64,000 nucleotides of DNA from Lachnospiraceae bacterium (GTDB lineage: Bacteria > Bacillota > Clostridia > Lachnospirales > Lachnospiraceae): contig CAJTGD010000025.1 of assembly GCA_910575475.1 (NCBI GenBank), positions 1 through 64,000 on the forward strand, given 5' to 3'. A program made the translations under genes and the position numbers. Shown one piece after another: positions 16,200-24,655 of the stretch. The notes under the pieces were generated by a model that was given only the letters and a program-made list of their open reading frames with translations, made no database searches and had not been told where the DNA came from. Positions within the stretch are counted from its first letter, which is position 1, and each line of letters opens with the position of its first letter.

Positions 16200-17058
16200 C
16201 TATCCCCATCCACTGATCCGGATAAATTGAAAAATCTTCTTTTCCTTCCCGCAGTTCAATTCACATACCTCTTTCCACATCCTCACTGTTCCGCCATTGC
16301 ATTCATCGTATTCATGGGCATAAATATCGTGAAATACAGTGAGTTTTCCTGCATATTGCCCCACATTCAGATAATCCCGCATTGCGGCATCATAAGAATG
16401 GTCTGCATCAATAAAGACGAAGTCATAGCCTTCGCCTTTATAATCATCCGATGTGGACGGGATTTTTTTCTCCAAAGCCGGCAATATCTTCTGAAATTCC
16501 TGGAAGGAATCCAATTGGTCATAGATATCTACCATGATATATCTTAAATTTGGATTCTTTCTTGATAATAGCGCACACATAATGTAGGAGCTTCTTCCTC
16601 TGTATACTCCGATTTCAATTGCCGTCTCGATCCGCTCCAGGCTTCCGATATAATTGCAATATCCGGCAAACTCTTTCAAAACCTGGTTAAGCCCATATTC
16701 TGTCCAGTTGATCTCCCGCGATCTGGCATTTGCCCCAAATGGATATATCCCATACTGGCTGATCTTGCCGCGCATCCATCCATGATCATTGATTTCTTCA
16801 TCGGACGCATTTAAAATATCCTTCATAATGCTCTCTGCCACTTCCGGCTCCTCGGTCAATATAATAATCCGGTCATAATCATATTCTTTGACATTTTCTT
16901 TCGTGATCACTTTATATCCATCTTTTATTTTCTCACGCTCATCCCTGCTGACCAGGGCCAGGATCTCTATTTTACCGCTGTCAATTAACCCCCCCCCGGA
17001 TCAAATTATACCTCGTCTCATAATAGAACCAGATTCCCCACAAAAGTACTTTTTCCAT
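16200..17058 (-). pseudogene. Rossmann-methyltransferase gene, out of frame at poly-G (possibly phase-variable)
   Basis: Starts at ATG 17058 behind AAAGGAGA with MEKVLLWGIWFYYETRYNLIR, a short Rossmann-like N-terminus, then meets nine G (complement of 16989-16997) and stops after about 25 codons. With eight or eleven G the frame would join LIDSGKIEILALVSRDERE and a class I methyltransferase-like domain (ETAIEIGVYRGRSSYIMCAL, FVFIDADHSYDAAMRDY, TVFHDIYAHE). Restart at a GTG (16910) would give 236 aa lacking the first domain. It is the last gene of the glycan cluster. The enzyme part resembles cephalosporin-hydroxylase-type O-methyltransferases, probably acting on a sugar. Confidence 0.75.
16989..16997 (-). 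repeat. Nine-base poly-G tract inside the methyltransferase gene
   Basis: A homopolymer of nine G on the coding (minus) strand at codons 21-23 of the methyltransferase gene. The present length is out of frame; loss of one or gain of two bases restores reading. Such tracts slip during replication, but sequencing error is an equally simple alternative. Confidence 0.7.
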
Positions 17059-17069
17059 TTTATCTCCTT

Positions 17070-18008
17070 TCAATCTCTGATACACTCGGAAAAATATTCC
17101 CCCGTCCAGGCAATGAATCTTAATACCTGTTCCTTCATTTCCTCCGGAAATGCCTTCAAAACAGGCGCTGTCTCAAAGCTCAGGACAGAGTCAAATCTGA
17201 TCCTTTTTAATCCCCTGATAAATCCTTCCCAATCTGTTGAGGCTCTATTTTCCCTTGTCCTTGTAAATGTAAACGGGATCTGATGGAGATCCCCTATCCC
17301 GTCGTTGTCATGGATATGCAGCACCTTCAGCCGATTCCCCAGCCTTGCCAGAAAATTTTCAAAATCAATCCCCACCAGATTCGCGTGACCTGTGTCAAAG
17401 CAAAAGCCAAGAACCTCCGCATGATATTTCTCATTAAAACGGTCGATACGTTCCGCGGCTTTTTTCGCGTTGCAGCACGGGCCTTCTACCACATGGCCGC
17501 CGATCACGTTATAAATATTTTCCATACAGACCGTGATCCCCATCTCTTTTGCCATAGGCGCCAGAAAATCCAGTAACCTCCCCGTCTGTTCCCACTCTGC
17601 CGCCTCTGACCCATAATGGCGTGCCAGCTTAAATCCATGCACAACAATATATGGGCAGCCTAAAAATGCACATACTTTCATACTTTTCGGCGCAACCACA
17701 TTCCACAGATAATCATTCAGCTCTTTCTTCCCATTTGGTATATAATTGGGATATGGCATATGCATCTGATGGATCGTGATCCCAGCCGCCCCTGCGCCTT
17801 GTTTATAGGGTAGAAAAAAATTCTCCAGTTCTGTATCTGTCCGGTCAAAAAAATCATTTAACTCGAAATTATATAAAGAGATGTTTTTAAGATAAGAGTT
17901 CAGGCTAAAATCCACGCAAGAGAATCCGGCATTTTTCAACATTTTAAACCCGGCTTCCGGATCTGAATCGCAAACAACATTTTGAGTCTGCACACCAATC
18001 GAGACCAT
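17070..18008 (-). CDS. Sugar-phosphate isomerase/epimerase-like TIM barrel
   Basis: A 312-aa protein of the xylose-isomerase-like TIM barrel superfamily (AP endonuclease family 2 fold). Expected metal-ligand positions are all there: Glu in VCMENIYN, Asp and His in CFDTGHANLVG, two His and Asp in LHIHDNDG, and Glu in LSFETAPV. It most likely isomerises or epimerises a sugar or polyol used by the cluster. It follows a degenerate paralogue by four bases, suggesting a paired or heteromeric function. Start ATG behind AAAGGGG. Confidence 0.8.
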   Translation of the reverse strand: MVSIGVQTQNVVCDSDPEAGFKMLKNAGFSCVDFSLNSYLKNISLYNFELNDFFDRTDTELENFFLPYKQGAGAAGITIHQMHMPYPNYIPNGKKELNDYLWNVVAPKSMKVCAFLGCPYIVVHGFKLARHYGSEAAEWEQTGRLLDFLAPMAKEMGITVCMENIYNVIGGHVVEGPCCNAKKAAERIDRFNEKYHAEVLGFCFDTGHANLVGIDFENFLARLGNRLKVLHIHDNDGIGDLHQIPFTFTRTRENRASTDWEGFIRGLKRIRFDSVLSFETAPVLKAFPEEMKEQVLRFIAWTGEYFSECIRD

Positions 18009-18012
18009 CTGT

Positions 18013-19281
18013 CTACACCCCTTTCAGCCTGTCAAAATAAAATGACGGCATATATTCATCATTGAAAAACTCAATATTTTCTATCCCCATATCCCGAAGC
18101 TGGCGTTCGATCTCACGGTAATAAATATTACAGATAAAGATCCCGCATCCCTCCGGCAGACTTTTAAGTGCCTCCGGAGGTTTCACTTCAATACCAAAAA
18201 AATCTGTTCCCCAGATTTTTTGATTATTATCACAGGTAAACAGGGGCGGATATTTTTCTCCATAACATTTCAGATAATTCCGGCACATATTCCCTGCGCC
18301 AAAAAGTACGATTGATTTATATTTTTTTAGCAAATTTTCTATCTCAATCTGCCATTTGAAATATTCTGCCGTTGTCCTGGCAAGTGTCATAAGCTGTGGG
18401 CGAAGCAGTGGTGAAAATGCATTGATTGTATCCGGGATATACAAAATCATCTGCCCGTCAAAGCCGAGTTCCCGTAGTCCTCGGATCAAGTTCAACCAGT
18501 CCGTCTGTGGCTGGCCAAAACATGTGCAGGTAAAGGGTAGCAACGCTCCTTCATGTTGGCCGTCACAGTCACGCAAAACTACCGCCCTGATCCGATCTCC
18601 CAGTGCGGTCGCGAACTCTCGCATATCCTGTCCGCAAAGGCTACATACGCCTACGTCCATACAGAATCCAAAGCGCTCTTCATCTGCATCTCTGTTCAGT
18701 TCATCTATCCAATGCGCCGCTTCTTCTCCGTCCGAGCAGACACTCCTCACCATATGTCCATTCATACTTCGGCATTGATTCTCAAGCAGGATTGTCACAT
18801 CCTCTTCCCGCGCTGCTTTGGCAAGTCGGAGATAATATTCCCGATTAACCTCCCAGGAAACCTCACACGTCCTGGCATACAACGGACGCACCACAAGATA
18901 ATGGCAGCCAGTCCGCCCGCACATCCGTATACACTCCTCATGAATTGCAAACATCTGCCCTCTTAGGTCAGTCCGCTTTGTATCCCTTGGCAGATATGGC
19001 GCACGAGCGATCGGAATCTGCAGATGATTCTGTATACATACGGTAAGCATTTTTTCAAAAAAAGGGCCTATCTCTGAAGGGTACCTCGAAATTAGGCGAA
19101 ACAGCCTGTCCGCAGTGTCTTCCTCCTCAGACAGCTTTCCAAAATGTTCCAGTTCATAACTGGAACAGCACATATCCAGATCAAAGGATACATTTTTAAA
19201 ACCAGCATTCGCAATATCCATGACACCCTGACCGGGACGGAAGGGATTCACGATACCGGCGGGGGAGCAGATTATATCCAT
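18013..19281 (-). CDS. Degenerate TIM-barrel paralogue with Rossmann tail
   Basis: A 422-aa protein. Residues 1-310 are a xylose-isomerase-like barrel similar to the downstream gene product. Most metal ligands are replaced: GHAN is GVCS, HIHDND is VLRDCD and the final SFETAP is LYIPDT; only the Glu in LLENQ and the Asp in FCMDVG remain. Residues 320-422 carry the Rossmann-like domain that recurs in this cluster (SIVLFGAGNMCRNYLKCYG, FTCDNNQKIWGTDFFGIEV). It is probably catalytically inactive and may bind substrate or scaffold its intact partner. Confidence 0.72.
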   Translation of the reverse strand: MDIICSPAGIVNPFRPGQGVMDIANAGFKNVSFDLDMCCSSYELEHFGKLSEEEDTADRLFRLISRYPSEIGPFFEKMLTVCIQNHLQIPIARAPYLPRDTKRTDLRGQMFAIHEECIRMCGRTGCHYLVVRPLYARTCEVSWEVNREYYLRLAKAAREEDVTILLENQCRSMNGHMVRSVCSDGEEAAHWIDELNRDADEERFGFCMDVGVCSLCGQDMREFATALGDRIRAVVLRDCDGQHEGALLPFTCTCFGQPQTDWLNLIRGLRELGFDGQMILYIPDTINAFSPLLRPQLMTLARTTAEYFKWQIEIENLLKKYKSIVLFGAGNMCRNYLKCYGEKYPPLFTCDNNQKIWGTDFFGIEVKPPEALKSLPEGCGIFICNIYYREIERQLRDMGIENIEFFNDEYMPSFYFDRLKGV

Positions 19282-19310
19282 TTTTCATCATCCCTATTCA
19301 TACTTATAGT

Positions 19311-21635
19311 CTACACTAAAAACTCTACTTCCGAACCAAGCGTACGCAGTTTCCTTTGCAGCCATATTGCATCAGATGGTACTTTGGTATCAGTCTGTAA
19401 AAACAAGCATCCAAAGTGTATCTCTTTCCACATCTCGATCTCATTAGAATATTCAGGATCAGCAGGGATCACCCTATCCACATATTTACACTGCCGCACG
19501 ATCTCCATACGCTCCTTAAAAGGAACTGGCGGAATCTTATCTTCTTCCGTCTCTATCTGTTCGTCAGTATATACACCCACTATCAGGCAATGGCTTTTTG
19601 CCTTACAATGTTCCAGCAGCCTTAGTTCCTGCATCCCAAATTGATCAAATTTTCCTGCGACATATCCTACTTCATATTTCCCGTCTGTCATAGATACTTG
19701 TAATCTTTTTCCCAGAAGCAGGTCTATTTCAGTGTTAAAGATCCGGTAACTGTCTGCCCCAATTCCCATGTCTGCCAGCTGGCGTACGATCGGTTCATAT
19801 TTTTTTACAACAATGATGACTCGGTAAGTTCCTGGCATAAGCCTGGAAATCATAACCGGATCTTTTATTTCTATACCATCCTTTTGGCTTCCCCATTTCT
19901 CCTGGTTATTATCAACAATAAAATAGGTTGGATAGTATGGTCCATATTTTTCCAGATAATATTCTGCTATCCGCCCGGCGCCAAATAAGATGATCCTCCT
20001 GCTGTCCAGGTCTGAGAACGGATTAAAGTAATCCCTTTCTCCCTCCCCGCTGTTCAGCTTTAACCTGTTCTTCTCCACTACATCAACTAAATATCTCAGC
20101 CAGTGGAAAAAACCGCTATATATATTCCTCCTCCGAAGCTCTGTCTGAAACCGCTCTTCCTCCTGCGCGTAATATTCCCATGTTGTGTTAAGTCCATAAC
20201 GCTCTTTCAAGTTCTCGATTGGAATCTGATCATTGATCTCCGGTGTAAAATGATATATATCTTTTAAGGCCCGGAAAAGTACATAACCTGCCGGGCAATT
20301 ATCTTTGGTAAATTCCTGATCATAGAATAAAATCTCACCCTGGTCACAAAAACTATTTACAGGAATCATCTCCAGATACGCCTTCTTCAGTATTACCCCC
20401 CAGTCCGCTTCCGGTGCCAGTGCCAGCAGCTCATTCTTTTCTGCCGACACATGGTCTGAGGATCGAAGTATATGATCACGCAGCCTGTCCAGTCCATCCA
20501 GGAATATATCTACATCTTTTTTTGCAGTTTCCTGCAGATAACTGGAAAAAGAAGGAAGTTTCACATACGGCATCACTGCCCGCCCTTCTTTTTCTTCCAT
20601 CTTCAACACCGGGATCCCCCTTTTAGAGAGCGCACATGTATGGTTGATAAGCTGTTTTATACCTTTGCTTCCTTCCGCATACAATGGGACTTTTTCAACC
20701 GTATCATCGGCCATTATATTTGTCGCAAATGCTCTTTCCCGAGCCCGCTCTGCTGATATTGCCGAATAGATGACCTGACTGCATGGGGTATTTCCTGCTT
20801 CTACAAGAAACGTATTTGAGAAAAAATGCATTACGTTGTTTTTCGTCAAGCGATCTATCAATGGCCATTCATCCAAAATCCTTTCCGTTTTATGCGTGAC
20901 ATAATTATATAGCCGCTCTTTCATACTTGAATCCGGCCGGTAGTCATCTGAATAAAGTGTCTGTGTATGGTGATGATCCGGCATTGGATAATACATTTTC
21001 ATATACGGGAAACCGGCTTCTTCTATAAAATTCAAAAGCTCCTGCCTGTCAAAACGATAAAGCCCTGAGTTATCTTCTGTCATCCCGTCAAACCTGACTT
21101 TTGTGTTGGGATCCGGCTCTCCGCAAAAATACTTTATCCCAAATCGGTTCGGAAGACAAAACAACAGCTTCCCTTCCGGATCCAAGATAGCTTTTGCAAC
21201 GCTTATTATCTGCTGATAAGCATCTTTGTCTGGGAAAACATCAAAATTTTCATCTATCACAAATAAAATATAATCATATTTTATCTTACTTTCCGCGTAA
21301 CAATCTAATATACTTTTTTGAATAATTGTTAAATTATTAACTTCTTTGAGCCTGATCCCTGTCATATATGCACGATATGGATCAGCTTCTACGATCGTAA
21401 CATCCCTGCAGCGTGAACATAGCATTTCTGTAAACGCCCCAAACCAGCTTCCAATCTGAAGGACTTTCCCTGACTTTTCAAACGGATACCAGCCCAACAG
21501 ACCATTCGGAAGCTCGCTCAGGTAAAAAGCCACCTCCAGGCGCTCATCTTCTGATAAAACATCCTGAAATTCATTTCTTTCATGGTTTGCTATATAATTT
21601 CCAATAATCTGATCCATCTTACTAACTGGTTCCAT
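19311..21635 (-). CDS. Multidomain methyltransferase, Rossmann, degenerate cytidylyltransferase
   Basis: A 774-aa protein. Residues 30-250 are a SAM methyltransferase-like domain (VLQIGSWFGAFTEML, DVTIVEADPYRAY). A 250-residue middle part of unknown type follows. About 545-640 is the cluster's Rossmann-like domain (IILFGAGRIAEYYLEKYG, FIVDNNQEKWG). The final 120 residues resemble a TagD-like nucleotidyltransferase, but the HxGH motif is lost (KFDQFGMQEL where active enzymes have FDLFHIGH) and the terminal STSST-like motif is absent. It shares its last 230 residues with the next gene upstream, pointing to duplication. Transfer of a methyl group to a glycan unit is the likeliest activity. Confidence 0.72.
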   Translation of the reverse strand: MEPVSKMDQIIGNYIANHERNEFQDVLSEDERLEVAFYLSELPNGLLGWYPFEKSGKVLQIGSWFGAFTEMLCSRCRDVTIVEADPYRAYMTGIRLKEVNNLTIIQKSILDCYAESKIKYDYILFVIDENFDVFPDKDAYQQIISVAKAILDPEGKLLFCLPNRFGIKYFCGEPDPNTKVRFDGMTEDNSGLYRFDRQELLNFIEEAGFPYMKMYYPMPDHHHTQTLYSDDYRPDSSMKERLYNYVTHKTERILDEWPLIDRLTKNNVMHFFSNTFLVEAGNTPCSQVIYSAISAERARERAFATNIMADDTVEKVPLYAEGSKGIKQLINHTCALSKRGIPVLKMEEKEGRAVMPYVKLPSFSSYLQETAKKDVDIFLDGLDRLRDHILRSSDHVSAEKNELLALAPEADWGVILKKAYLEMIPVNSFCDQGEILFYDQEFTKDNCPAGYVLFRALKDIYHFTPEINDQIPIENLKERYGLNTTWEYYAQEEERFQTELRRRNIYSGFFHWLRYLVDVVEKNRLKLNSGEGERDYFNPFSDLDSRRIILFGAGRIAEYYLEKYGPYYPTYFIVDNNQEKWGSQKDGIEIKDPVMISRLMPGTYRVIIVVKKYEPIVRQLADMGIGADSYRIFNTEIDLLLGKRLQVSMTDGKYEVGYVAGKFDQFGMQELRLLEHCKAKSHCLIVGVYTDEQIETEEDKIPPVPFKERMEIVRQCKYVDRVIPADPEYSNEIEMWKEIHFGCLFLQTDTKVPSDAIWLQRKLRTLGSEVEFLV

Positions 21636-21665
21636 ATATTTACTCCATCTTCCTATTCTGACTGC

Positions 21666-22478
21666 TTACTGATGATCCGGCATAACCTGTTCCTTGATCA
21701 CTGCCTGCAACATCGTGGAACTCGTGCTTTGCGTATAGGGAAAAAATTCCAGTTCTGATCCCAAGGAACGCAGCCGGCTCTGCAGCCACATCCAATAAGG
21801 TTCCCCCTCATGATCGCTTCCGGAAAACAAACAGCCATATCTTAGTTCTTTCCATGCATCTACTTTATTTGTATTATGGAAATCCACTGTGATCACTCTG
21901 TCTACATATTTACACTGTTTCACGATCTCCATTCTCTCCTCAAACGGTATGAATGGTCTTTTATGTTTGTCCTGTTCCGTCAGTTCGTCGGTAAGAACCC
22001 CGGCCACCAGATAATGACAGCGTGCCTTACAATTCCGAATCAGGTTCAAATGTCCGATGTGGAACAGGTCAAACACTCCTGTCACGTATCCAATATGGTA
22101 TCTGCCGTCAGAAACCGTATTTGATAATTTACCGGCTAAAAGCCCATCCATGTCCCTGTTAAATATCCGGTAGCCATCTTCTCCGATACCCATGGACCGA
22201 AGCTGATCTACAATAGGTTCAAAATATTTTACCGCGATCACGACACGGTATGTCCCAGGTACAAGTCCCGCGATCATATTTGGATTTTGAACTTCGATTC
22301 CATTTTTCTCACAGCCCCATTTATCCGGGTCATTATCTACGATAACTGCTGGCCGGTATTTTTCACCATATTTTTCTAAATAATACTCTGCCATTCTCCC
22401 GGCGCCAAAAAGAATCATTTTTTTCCCGTCCAGCTCTGAAACCGCGTTAAAACAATTTCGTTCCTCTATGCTCTGCAT
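21666..22478 (-). CDS. Rossmann-cytidylyltransferase fusion (TagD-like)
   Basis: A 270-aa protein. Residues 18-115 are the cluster's Rossmann-like domain (MILFGAGRMAEYYLEKYG, AVIVDNDPDKWG). Residues 128-260 are a nucleotidyltransferase of the glycerol-3-phosphate cytidylyltransferase type with GVFDLFHIGHLNL (His140, His143) and the closing TQSTSSTML motif, so it should be active. It would make a CDP-activated alcohol or polyol phosphate for LicD or the CDP-glycerol-transferase-like protein further upstream. AAAGGAG precedes the ATG. Confidence 0.83.
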   Translation of the reverse strand: MQSIEERNCFNAVSELDGKKMILFGAGRMAEYYLEKYGEKYRPAVIVDNDPDKWGCEKNGIEVQNPNMIAGLVPGTYRVVIAVKYFEPIVDQLRSMGIGEDGYRIFNRDMDGLLAGKLSNTVSDGRYHIGYVTGVFDLFHIGHLNLIRNCKARCHYLVAGVLTDELTEQDKHKRPFIPFEERMEIVKQCKYVDRVITVDFHNTNKVDAWKELRYGCLFSGSDHEGEPYWMWLQSRLRSLGSELEFFPYTQSTSSTMLQAVIKEQVMPDHQ

Positions 22479-22499
22479 TTCTGGTTTTCTCCTTTTAGC

Positions 22500-23801
22500 C
22501 TAGTTCTCTTCCCGCAATTCTTTACTACGCTCCGCAAACAAGGGCCTGTACATTTCCTGAAAATTTTTCAAGCCTTGCTCAAAGCTGCAAAAATAATGAT
22601 AGTCGTTTTCATCTAATACATAATTACGCCATGGATCCATATAAATTCTTGGCAGGATATTCTCTTTGATCCTGGTAACATGCCCGCATAACTGTATCAC
22701 CATGTCATACTCTGGCAGGTTATGATCTTCTAAACGAAACGTTACCATGATCTTAATGTCTTTATGTTGTTTCATCAAATACCTGAATATATTATTCAGG
22801 CCATTATATTCTTTCCATGTATGCTCCGGCATGTAGATCAAAACGGAATCCGACGCCGCGACCCTTTCTGCAAGCCTGTCTGTCCCCTCTACATACGGGA
22901 CAATCTTTCCATCAACAGCCTTTCCGGTAATTCCATGCATAAAATCATCCAAAGCATTCCACGCTGTAAAGACCGTCCCATATTTTCCTTTATTCATTGC
23001 CGCATAGTTCTGTGAAAAAAATTCTCTGGTGATGGTCTGATAAAAATCCTCTAACTTTTCCTCCGGAAGATATTTCGTAAAATATTTATAGCGGTTCCTA
23101 TTGATATAATAACGGAAAAACATATTCCGTATATTTCTGTCTGAGAAATCATGATACGCTTTTGCATGGCTGTTCACCACCACTTTATATCCTGCTTTCC
23201 AGCATTTTGTACTCCATTCTACATCGTCCCAATAAATAAAATTCTCTTCCGGAAAGCCACCGAATTTACGCACGGCATCTGTCCGTGCCATGACCGTACA
23301 GCTTGCTACATAATCGCATTCCAGTACCGCGTTCCCTTCCATCTCCGGCAATCCGGCGAGCACCCCACCCATATGATAAGAATCCATGTCTAATCTTCCG
23401 CCAAGATCCTGTATTTTGTCTGGATTCTGTGTATATAGAATCTCGGCGCCGCAGATCCCGGTATCTTCATGAGCTTCCATATACCGGTACAAATGTTCCA
23501 CTGCATATTGATCCAAGAAAGCATCATTGTCCACCAGCATAAAATATTTATAGCCCACGTCCAACGCTGTACGTATTCCCCTTCCAAAACCACCGGAACC
23601 ACCAAGGTTTTCCTCATTCTGTATGATTGTGATCCCCTCACCATAGCGTTCCTGAAGCTTCGCCACAGAATCATCCGTAGACGCATTATCCACTACCAGG
23701 ATATCAAAATCCTGATACGTTTGCTCCTGAATTTTTTTTACACACTTCATCACGACATCCGCTTTATTATAATTGCATATAAATATGCCGATCTCTCTCA
23801 T
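22500..23801 (-). CDS. Family 2 glycosyltransferase (GlfT2/rhamnosyl type)
   Basis: A 433-aa cytoplasmic enzyme. The GT-A domain (1-260) has ICNYNKADVVMKCV at the start, VVDNASTDDSV, NLGGSGGFGRG and the metal-binding VDNDAF. This pattern is found in galactofuranosyl and rhamnosyl transferases. A second region (about 300-430) with SVLIYMPEHTWKEY is not recognised. No membrane anchor is seen. It adds a sugar residue from a nucleotide sugar in the glycan assembled by this cluster; donor and acceptor are unknown. Confidence 0.85.
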   Translation of the reverse strand: MREIGIFICNYNKADVVMKCVKKIQEQTYQDFDILVVDNASTDDSVAKLQERYGEGITIIQNEENLGGSGGFGRGIRTALDVGYKYFMLVDNDAFLDQYAVEHLYRYMEAHEDTGICGAEILYTQNPDKIQDLGGRLDMDSYHMGGVLAGLPEMEGNAVLECDYVASCTVMARTDAVRKFGGFPEENFIYWDDVEWSTKCWKAGYKVVVNSHAKAYHDFSDRNIRNMFFRYYINRNRYKYFTKYLPEEKLEDFYQTITREFFSQNYAAMNKGKYGTVFTAWNALDDFMHGITGKAVDGKIVPYVEGTDRLAERVAASDSVLIYMPEHTWKEYNGLNNIFRYLMKQHKDIKIMVTFRLEDHNLPEYDMVIQLCGHVTRIKENILPRIYMDPWRNYVLDENDYHYFCSFEQGLKNFQEMYRPLFAERSKELREEN

Positions 23802-23887
23802 ACTTATCAGCGTCCCCTTTTCCTAAAAATAGTATAGTAATACTGGTATATCCTGCCGCGGCTGGCAATACACCCGTACCAGTTTTT

Positions 23888-24655
23888 CTAAATATGGATA
23901 AACTCCGCGTTTATCCCTTCTTTTTTCAAACTCTGGCAATACTCAGCTAAAATTCTCTCCTCCACGCCTCTGCTTTCCCACATCGTACGATTTAAGGTCT
24001 CATATTTTTTCTTACCCATAGTATGGATAGAAAATACCTGTACCGGAATATCGGGATATTGCTTTAAAAACGCAAGGAGCAATTTTTTATTCTCTTCTGT
24101 AAATGTATATTCCGGACAACAGGGAATACGGAATTGCTTTAACCTTCCACTGTTATACAACATCTCTACATTTGCTTTATAGTCCTCCACATTGCCTCCA
24201 AGTACCTTATGACAAATTTTCTGATCCAGGATTTTTATATCCACTATAAAGTAATCAATGTGTGGAAGCACAAGCTTAAGTTTTCCGACCGGAATAAATA
24301 ATGCCGTTTCGACTGCGGTGTGTATCTGCAATTTTTTCAGCTCCTCTAAAACACCCTGCAACGCTTCTGCCTGCATCAGAGCTTCCCCGCCAGAAAAGGT
24401 CACTCCTCCATCCACATCCCAGAAATCCTGGTCCTTCAAAAGAATACCTACTAGTTCTGAAATTGGATATTCCTTTCCATATATTCCTCTGATGCCATCC
24501 TTTTCATAGTATTCCGGCCGGAAGCTTATGTTTTCCGGATTAGAACACCATGGACAGTGGATACTACAGCCTTTCGTAAAGACTGTAGTCCGGATTCCCG
24601 GTCCGTCATGAAAACACATTCTCTGTATATTTGTAACCATTAATTGACGCTGCAT
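23888..24655 (-). CDS. Glycyl radical enzyme activase (radical SAM)
   Basis: A 255-aa radical SAM protein with the cluster motif CSIHCPWC (CxxxCxxC) near residue 30 and the start MCFHDGPGIRTTVFTKGC, the signature of pyruvate-formate-lyase activating enzymes. GGVTFSGGEAL is also conserved. Reductive cleavage of SAM yields a deoxyadenosyl radical that abstracts hydrogen from the target glycine. The length leaves no room for the extra ferredoxin-like clusters of larger activases. Its start overlaps the stop of the glycyl radical enzyme gene (TAATG), so the pair is co-translated and the partner is clear. Confidence 0.93.
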   Translation of the reverse strand: MQRQLMVTNIQRMCFHDGPGIRTTVFTKGCSIHCPWCSNPENISFRPEYYEKDGIRGIYGKEYPISELVGILLKDQDFWDVDGGVTFSGGEALMQAEALQGVLEELKKLQIHTAVETALFIPVGKLKLVLPHIDYFIVDIKILDQKICHKVLGGNVEDYKANVEMLYNSGRLKQFRIPCCPEYTFTEENKKLLLAFLKQYPDIPVQVFSIHTMGKKKYETLNRTMWESRGVEERILAEYCQSLKKEGINAEFIHI

